A stretch of DNA of 40,323 nucleotides from Bradyrhizobiaceae bacterium (GTDB lineage: Bacteria > Pseudomonadota > Alphaproteobacteria > Rhizobiales > Xanthobacteraceae): positions 1 through 40,323 of the forward strand of contig CANKHA010000022.1 of NCBI GenBank assembly GCA_947481685.1, written 5' to 3'. Within the stretch, counting starts at the first letter, position 1; every line of letters begins with the position of its first letter. Below, piece by piece: positions 34,866-40,323 of this stretch. The notes under the pieces are model-generated. The model saw nothing but the letters and a program-made list of their open reading frames with translations. It did not search any database and was not told the DNA's origin. The position numbers and the translations under genes are program-made.

Positions 34866-36233
34866 ATGAGGCTAAAACCGCAATCCTGGTTATCCCGTCT
34901 GCTCGTGGCCGGAGAGGGCATTTTGCGCCGGACAGGTATACTCAAATACATCCGGACGAAGCGGCGCGCACTCTTTGGTCACGGCCCGAGAGCCTTCCAG
35001 CTTTCGGACCTGCTAACCATCGAGCCGCTAAAATCTCCGGATCCGGACAAAGTTTCTATTGTTGTCCCCGTCTACAACAATATTGAAGACATCACCGATC
35101 TCATCGCCAATCTCAAAACGACGGTGAGAGACGACGCCGCAAAAATCATTCTGGTGAATGATTGCAGTCCGGATGAACGTATCCTACCGTTGTTGAATGC
35201 GGCCGCCCAGGGGCACGCAAACTGGCTTGTGATCAACAACGCCACCAATCTCGGCTTCGCCGCTGCCGTCAACAAGGGGATAACCGCATCCGAAGGACAC
35301 GTGATCGTGCTCAACTCGGATATCGAATGTCCGCCAGGCTGGATTGAGCGATTGCTGACGCCGATCACGCTGAACCCGGAAGGCGTTGCCAGCGTCACGC
35401 CCTTTTCAAATCACAGCTCGCTCACTGGGTTTCCCAGATTTTCAACCGAAGCGCCGCTTGGCTTTATCGGAAAGATAGAAGACGTGAACAGAGTTTTTCT
35501 GCGTAATCCCCCGGTGAGTATCGATACTCCCTCAGGGGTTGGATTCTGCCTCGCGTTGAATCGCAAGACGATCGACCGCATCGGAGTTTTCGACGAAATT
35601 TACAAGCGCGGATACTACGAAGATACGGATTGGTGTCAGCGCGCGGAAAATGCCGGCTTCCGCAACGTCGTTTGTGGAAATTTATTTGTGCACCACAAGA
35701 TCGGTAGCAAGAGCTTCAGCATTCCCACCAGACGCGCATTGTCTCACGCCAATTTTGAAATCTTCCGACAGCGCCATCCCGAATTCAAAGCGGCACGGCG
35801 ACGCTTTCAGAAAGCCGACCCCCTGCTCGAGGTTCGATCTCTGGCGCAGGCAACCCTGTGGCGGGGAAGAGCAGCAAGCGCGCATCTGTTTATCGACGAT
35901 CTGACGGCTGGCGGCTCAAACGATTTCAGCGAGCGTTATCGCAATGCATTGGTGATGCAGAATGCGTTTATCGTGAAGATGGTTTTGCGGGAAGAAGAGA
36001 CCGACATCCTCATCTATTACAGCAAGGGCCGCATCCGGCTTCGCCAACCCTTCAATCCGGAGCTCATGCGCCTCGCGAAGCGCTTTGATGTCAATGAGGT
36101 CGTCCTCAATCGAGTCGAAGGTGGAAACGACATTCATGGCCTGGTTTCCAAGGTTTCCGAGCTGTCTTCGGAGCGGCGGGTTTCCGTCAACACTCATGAC
36201 CCCTCCACTATCCGTTCACTGATCTTTCTGTAA
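34866..36233 (+). CDS. GT2 glycosyltransferase with a truncated GT4-like C-terminal domain
   Basis: 455 residues from ATG 34866; the frame is open further upstream but overlaps the previous gene. GT-A domain at about 62-310: VSIVVPVYN (63-71), LVNDCSPD (96-103), nucleotide/metal site NSD (150-152), base region YEDTDWC (251-257). From about 338 the sequence HLFIDDLTAGGSNDF begins what looks like a GT-B (GT4) domain. It aligns by eye with 145-265 of the glycosyltransferase at 38442-39989, up to NTHDPSTIRSLIFL against [14 protein letters not shown], then stops. About 250 residues of a normal GT4 domain are missing. The GT2 part should be active. The truncation may be a fixed deletion or nonsense event. 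Confidence 0.82.
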   Translation: MRLKPQSWLSRLLVAGEGILRRTGILKYIRTKRRALFGHGPRAFQLSDLLTIEPLKSPDPDKVSIVVPVYNNIEDITDLIANLKTTVRDDAAKIILVNDCSPDERILPLLNAAAQGHANWLVINNATNLGFAAAVNKGITASEGHVIVLNSDIECPPGWIERLLTPITLNPEGVASVTPFSNHSSLTGFPRFSTEAPLGFIGKIEDVNRVFLRNPPVSIDTPSGVGFCLALNRKTIDRIGVFDEIYKRGYYEDTDWCQRAENAGFRNVVCGNLFVHHKIGSKSFSIPTRRALSHANFEIFRQRHPEFKAARRRFQKADPLLEVRSLAQATLWRGRAASAHLFIDDLTAGGSNDFSERYRNALVMQNAFIVKMVLREEETDILIYYSKGRIRLRQPFNPELMRLAKRFDVNEVVLNRVEGGNDIHGLVSKVSELSSERRVSVNTHDPSTIRSLIFL

Positions 36234-36407
36234 GGCCTCAATAGCCCGTGGCTTTTTCAGCGTGGTATGCTCATTCAACGAACGCAGCGACCGAGGATCT
36301 GCTGGCTCTTTGAGGGGTTCGGACGATGCTGGGCGCGATTTTAACAAGGGAACGGGTCGATAGTGCGTATTCCCAGATTTTGGTCACGGCGCCCTCCGAT
36401 ATCCGCG

Positions 36408-37460
36408 ATGCAGAGCGGCGGACAGGGAGGCCCCGACACACGCAAGGCCTATATTCATATAGGATTGGCAAAGACCGGCACGACGTCCATCCAGCGCCAG
36501 TTCGTGAAACAACGAAGCTGGCTGGATGCCCGCGGCTTCTGGTACCCTAAACCGGGCACACGAAAATATTTTGCCGGCCATCATTGCCTTGCTTGGAGCA
36601 TTGGCGAGTTACCAAAACACCCCAAGTTCTGTGCCGGTTTCAGCGTGGAAGAGCTAGCGCGCGACATCCAGCAAAAACCGGATCACGACATCATCGTGTC
36701 CTCCGAAGAACTAAGTCTGCTATCGTTCAACTATCTGAAGATCCGTGCGCTGTTGGCGCTTTTCCCTGGTCGGGAAATTTTCGTCATCGCCTATGTGCGA
36801 GAACAGGCGGAGTTCTTCAACTCGTACTATCTCGAACTGCTGTCAGCCTTCGAAGATCCCGGCACGATGGACGAATTCGTCGAACTGCGAATGGCCGAAT
36901 CCCGCTACGACTATCGCATCTGGTTCGCTATCTGGGACGATCTCGTTGGCAAGAATGTCATCGTTCGTCCCTATGACCGGAAGGCTCTAAAAACCCCAAA
37001 TGTTATCGACGATTTCTACAAGATCATCGGGTTGCGCGATCCGCTTGCCATGTTCAAGCGCAGCGACCCGCAGAATATATCGCTGAACAACCTGCAAGCG
37101 GCATTGATCATGGAATTGATCGCCCGCGCGAAGCAACGGAATGGGGGAAATCCCTTGCCTGCCGTCTCCAAGCAAGCCTTCAAAAAGATGACCGCCCCTC
37201 TCCTGGCACTTCCTGAACTGGCGGAGGGAAAGCGCTTCTGGGGCATCAGCCTGCCTTTGCTCGACCGCATCCGTGAAAAATACGCGGAAACCAATGCAGG
37301 CTTTTTCACCGCTCATGGAATCCCGGATTTCATCTATGAGTCTGTGTCCAACAAGCCTCCCGTTACGATATGCAGCTTCAGCGACCTCGAACTCAATGTT
37401 CGTAATCGCGTTGACTCTGTCTGGAATGCCAAAGCGTCGTCAATCCTGGAAAAATCCTGA
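36408..37460 (+). CDS. PAPS-sulfotransferase-like protein, family A copy 2
   Basis: 350 residues from ATG 36408; GTG at 36363, with AAGGG upstream, is an alternative start adding 15 residues. 5'-PSB motif HIGLAKTGTTSIQ at 17-29; 3'-PB R131-x7-S139 in REQAEFFNS. Also GHH at 57-59 and SSEELSLLS, as in family A copy 1. It is separated by five bases from family B copy 2 on the same strand. Copy 1 of family A instead points away from its B partner, so the pair has been rearranged or one member inverted. Confidence 0.82.
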   Translation: MQSGGQGGPDTRKAYIHIGLAKTGTTSIQRQFVKQRSWLDARGFWYPKPGTRKYFAGHHCLAWSIGELPKHPKFCAGFSVEELARDIQQKPDHDIIVSSEELSLLSFNYLKIRALLALFPGREIFVIAYVREQAEFFNSYYLELLSAFEDPGTMDEFVELRMAESRYDYRIWFAIWDDLVGKNVIVRPYDRKALKTPNVIDDFYKIIGLRDPLAMFKRSDPQNISLNNLQAALIMELIARAKQRNGGNPLPAVSKQAFKKMTAPLLALPELAEGKRFWGISLPLLDRIREKYAETNAGFFTAHGIPDFIYESVSNKPPVTICSFSDLELNVRNRVDSVWNAKASSILEKS

Positions 37461-37465
37461 TTCAA

Positions 37466-38440
37466 ATGAGCGTGCTTTTCCTGCACATCGGGTCCCACAA
37501 GACCGGAACTTCCGCGTTGCAGAGCGCCTTTGCGATCAACACCGCGCGTCTTGCAGAGAGAGGTATCATTTATCCCGGAGCTGACGCCGATGCGCGCCAC
37601 GGCAAGATCACATCCGGAAATGGCCTGCGTCTGGCAAGTTATCTCAACCGCAATCTACCGTTTCGTTTCCATCACGAAAATTCTCTCCGGGTTTTCGACA
37701 GAGTGCTTGCCAAGGCCAACGGCAAACATGCGCTATATTCATCGGAATTCCTGGAAACCTTTGAAACTGCGCGGCTGAAAGAACTTTTGGCGCATACGAC
37801 CTCGCAGGGATACCAAGGCAGGATCGTTTATTTCGTCCGGTCGATCGCGGGCCATGCCATCTCATCCTATTCCCAGGCTGTAAAACGCGAGAAAGTAACC
37901 GGCTCCTTTGCCGACTATTTGCGAAGCAAATATCGAAATCCCTTCAAGGAAGCCATCGAACGTGCCGACGAGGCAGTCGGCCGGAACAACGTCCTGCTTC
38001 TCAACTATGACGCCGTCCGCAAAGATCTATTGCCGACATTCTTGCGCACCGCGCTGCAGCTCGACACCCAGGGCTTTCAACCTCCACCCACCATCAACCG
38101 TTCCCTGACTGCGGCTGAAATTGAGGTGATGTGCGCCGTCAATGCGCAGCTAAACGACCGACGACGGGCCGTGCAGATCAGCGATGCACTGATCTATGCC
38201 AATCCGGATACCAAGACAGGCTTCGTCATTTCGCCGGAAGAATTCCGAATTCTGGGCGAGTTGCATGCGGGCGATCTGAGTTTTATCAACGGTCGCCTTT
38301 CAGAACCTGTTTCGTTGTGTGATCCATCAATTAAGCGGGGTGAGCGGCCAACGCTTGCCGCCGCCGAACGCGACAAAGCCGTACTCAAGGCCCTCAGCCT
38401 CGTTCCCGAAACCGAAGAAACTGCGGAGACGGACGAGTAA
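37466..38440 (+). CDS. PAPS-sulfotransferase-like protein, family B copy 2
   Basis: 324 residues. 5'-PSB motif HIGSHKTGTSALQ at 7-19; 3'-PB R125-x7-S133 in RSIAGHAISSYSQ. It shares KITSGNGLRLASY and INRSLTA with family B copy 1 but is about 40 residues shorter, lacking the basic tail. It begins five bases after family A copy 2 and ends one base before the next glycosyltransferase start, so the three genes form a tight operon. The substrate is probably an intermediate of the same glycan (inference). Confidence 0.82.
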   Translation: MSVLFLHIGSHKTGTSALQSAFAINTARLAERGIIYPGADADARHGKITSGNGLRLASYLNRNLPFRFHHENSLRVFDRVLAKANGKHALYSSEFLETFETARLKELLAHTTSQGYQGRIVYFVRSIAGHAISSYSQAVKREKVTGSFADYLRSKYRNPFKEAIERADEAVGRNNVLLLNYDAVRKDLLPTFLRTALQLDTQGFQPPPTINRSLTAAEIEVMCAVNAQLNDRRRAVQISDALIYANPDTKTGFVISPEEFRILGELHAGDLSFINGRLSEPVSLCDPSIKRGERPTLAAAERDKAVLKALSLVPETEETAETDE

Positions 38441-38441
38441 T

Positions 38442-39989
38442 ATGGGGCCATCCTCTCTCATTAGAGTGCTTCGACGGGGAGTGACCGACCTGGCGCTCCC
38501 GACGCTGAAACTCTATACGGAATGGGTTATTCTCACCCCTATTCCGGGGTCGCGTGCCCTCGCAGGTTTGATCTTGCGGCACTGGCTGCGGCCCATTCAG
38601 CCGCTGATCGATCGCGATTTTTATCTCGCGCAGATAAGCGATGTATCCGCGCGCCGCCGCGCCGCACGCGATCCCGTCCTCCACTATTTTCTCATCGGAC
38701 GTTTTCTGGACTTCGCACCGAACCCGGACTTCGACCCTATTTTCTATCGCGCCGACAATCCTACCCTGAGCTGGGCCAGCCATCCCCTCCTTCATTTCGC
38801 CAATGCCGGGGACCGCATTTCGAATGAAGGGCAGACGTTGCCGCTCTTGCCCTCGGCTGCAGAAACACGTCCCGCGATCCTGACGTTGCATCATGGGCGC
38901 GGCGGCGGCAGCAGCCGGTATCTCCAACTCTACGAAGAGAACCTAAGCGCACTGGGTTTTGCGGCATTTCGTCTGGTGCGGGTTTCGCGCGTACAACCGC
39001 TGTTCCGTCTCCTGAACCGGCAAACCGGCAAATACCACGGCCGGGCCTTCGATCTGATTGCAGACGAAGGCTATTTCCTCGAATTATGCCGTCAGTTCGC
39101 AATCACGCGTCTGGTCGTGAATCACATCGTCGATTTGCCGCAGTCAATTACGACTCTCATTCCCCACCTTTGCCGCGCCGCCAAGATTCCTTTCGACGTG
39201 GTGCTGCACGACTACATCATGATCTGCCCCAGGCTCAATCTCGTGGATGGCTCCAATTTCTATTGCGGCGAGCCACCGGTGGAGCAATGCCGCGTATGCA
39301 TCGCAACAAGCGGGGCGGATTATCAGGTCAACGATCCCGCGATCTGGCGTCAGGATACCGAGGTTTTTGCCCGCGCCGCAGATCGCGTCATCGCGCCGTC
39401 TGACGATGTGAGAAAACGGCTAGCGCGTTATTGGCCGGACCGCGAGATCACCGTCTGGAATCCGGAAAGAGCGCAGGCATTCCCGGATCCAAAACCGCCG
39501 CAGCTTGCGAAGGACGAAAAGCTCAAGATCGCTGTGATCGGTTCCCTTTATCTCATCAAGGGCTACTACGTTGTACTGGAATTGGCGCGCCGCGCGGCAG
39601 CACAACAATTGCCGCTCGAGTTCATACTGATCGGTGAGTCAATGGACGACTCCTTGCTGCGCCAGCATGGCGTCACTGTATATGGGCGTTACCGGGATAG
39701 CGCCCTGCCGGACATCCTGCGATCGGAAGCGCCACACATTGTCCTTCAGACTTCGATCTGTCCCGAAACATGGTCTTTCGTAGCCTCAGCCGCCCTGAAA
39801 CAAGCCCTCCCGCTTTATTCTTTTGATATTGGTGCAATTGCAGACCGGCTGCGAAGCATGGGCCGGGATACGATTATCCCGTTGACATATGCCCGCGATG
39901 CCGATGCGCTGACGCAGTATTTCCTGTCGGTTCGCAGCAGGGCGCTGTCTGCGGCCGAAGAACGCAGGCCAGCCCAAACCGTCAATTGA
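38442..39989 (+). CDS. GT4-family (GT-B) glycosyltransferase
   Basis: 515 residues. The N-terminal segment at about 57-124 carries two DFYxxxY...HY..G-type repeats seen in front of several capsule and rhamnan glycosyltransferases. The GT-B fold follows: the glycine loop [11 protein letters not shown] (150-160), [16 protein letters not shown] (255-270), a cysteine cluster (C276, C283, C286), the NPE linker at 340, and a nucleotide-sugar domain with [10 protein letters not shown] (367-376). CPETWSF (440-446) is the donor-binding region in place of the classical EX7E. The start at 38442 follows the preceding stop by one base. Its 3' end overlaps the convergent ureG by 8 bp. Donor and acceptor are unknown. 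Confidence 0.87.
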   Translation: MGPSSLIRVLRRGVTDLALPTLKLYTEWVILTPIPGSRALAGLILRHWLRPIQPLIDRDFYLAQISDVSARRRAARDPVLHYFLIGRFLDFAPNPDFDPIFYRADNPTLSWASHPLLHFANAGDRISNEGQTLPLLPSAAETRPAILTLHHGRGGGSSRYLQLYEENLSALGFAAFRLVRVSRVQPLFRLLNRQTGKYHGRAFDLIADEGYFLELCRQFAITRLVVNHIVDLPQSITTLIPHLCRAAKIPFDVVLHDYIMICPRLNLVDGSNFYCGEPPVEQCRVCIATSGADYQVNDPAIWRQDTEVFARAADRVIAPSDDVRKRLARYWPDREITVWNPERAQAFPDPKPPQLAKDEKLKIAVIGSLYLIKGYYVVLELARRAAAQQLPLEFILIGESMDDSLLRQHGVTVYGRYRDSALPDILRSEAPHIVLQTSICPETWSFVASAALKQALPLYSFDIGAIADRLRSMGRDTIIPLTYARDADALTQYFLSVRSRALSAAEERRPAQTVN

Positions 39990-40323
39990 GGCCGCCTCGC
40001 TCCTCAATAAAACTGACGACCTTTTCCAGCCCATCGCCCTTGCGCATATTGGCAAACACGTAAGGGCGCGTTCCCCGCATGCGCTTCGTTTCGCGCTCCA
40101 TATTTTCCAGCGATGCGCCGACATAAGGCGCCAAATCGATCTTGTTGATCACTAGCAGATCCGAGCGGGTGATCCCCGGCCCGCCTTTGGTCGGAATCTT
40201 CTCGCCGCCAGCCACGTCGATCACGTAAATGGTGATATCGGCCAGTTCAGGCGAAAACGTCGCCGCAAGATTGTCGCCGCCGGACTCGATCAGGATGAGA
40301 TCGAGTTTGGGAAATTTTTTCAT
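39982..40323 (-). CDS. ureG: Urease accessory GTPase UreG, N-terminal part outside the window
   Basis: Only the C-terminal 113 residues are visible. The frame is open to the last base, and the ATG at 40323 is an internal Met, not the start. UreG hallmarks: [27 protein letters not shown](T)KGGPGI and the guanine motif [11 protein letters not shown]. UreG hydrolyses GTP to load nickel into urease. It should belong to a urease operon lying beyond the window end, and it marks the boundary of the surface-polysaccharide region. The stop overlaps the end of the convergent glycosyltransferase. Confidence 0.95.
   Translation of the reverse strand: MKKFPKLDLILIESGGDNLAATFSPELADITIYVIDVAGGEKIPTKGGPGITRSDLLVINKIDLAPYVGASLENMERETKRMRGTRPYVFANMRKGDGLEKVVSFIEERGGLN

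Noticed and set aside
1-40323. tRNA genes, insertion sequences, CRISPR arrays or prophage genes
   Set aside because: No cloverleaf, transposase, regularly spaced repeats or phage functions were seen, although short or divergent elements could be missed by eye.

Overview
The window looks like chromosome of a GC-rich alphaproteobacterium, most likely Hyphomicrobiales (Rhizobiales). The grounds are the high-GC codon use, the gene families present, and a PKS / alpha-oxoamine synthase / SDR operon like the rkpA-rkpG-rkpH (K-antigen) genes I recall from Sinorhizobium. No RNA gene, insertion sequence or CRISPR array was seen.

Layout. (1) 1-4575 is ordinary flanking metabolism: the 3' part of a zinc alcohol dehydrogenase with a terminator, an exported aldo/keto reductase behind an ATP/ADP-translocase-like MFS carrier, and a CobW-type metallochaperone GTPase. 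(2) 4651-16660 is a lipid-making block. On the plus strand are a cytochrome P450 and an LpxL/HtrB-type acyltransferase. Converging on them is a minus-strand operon of one giant iterative type I PKS (2483 aa; KS-AT-DH-degenerate MT-ER-KR-ACP, no thioesterase), a PLP alpha-oxoamine synthase and an SDR. (3) 17015-20713 on the plus strand holds a CDP-alcohol phosphatidyltransferase, a two-domain RfbC-type glycosyltransferase and an unrecognised zinc-finger/PH-like protein. (4) 20725-28918 is a surface-polysaccharide supply and export block. dTDP-L-rhamnose genes are split into divergent rfbAB and rfbCD. rfbAB runs into a KpsM-like permease and a KpsT-like ATPase whose nucleotide-binding motifs are all degenerate. 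rfbCD runs towards a KpsD/Wza-like lipoprotein and a KpsE/CtrB-like protein. (5) 28953-31624 is a coupled DUF1800-DUF1501 pair. (6) 31796-39989 is a decoration block: an alpha/beta hydrolase, four PAPS-sulfotransferase-like genes forming two paralogous A/B pairs, and two glycosyltransferases, one apparently truncated. (7) The window ends inside ureG.

Working model (inference). The PKS builds a saturated acyl chain, and the PLP enzyme releases it by decarboxylative condensation with an amino acid. The SDR reduces the ketone, giving a sphingoid-like amino alcohol that the acyltransferase and P450 could modify. This lipid could anchor a rhamnose-containing, possibly sulfated capsule made and exported by the neighbouring genes. 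The most unusual points are the PKS-derived sphingoid logic next to capsule genes, the motif-dead KpsT homologue, and the paired sulfotransferase families.
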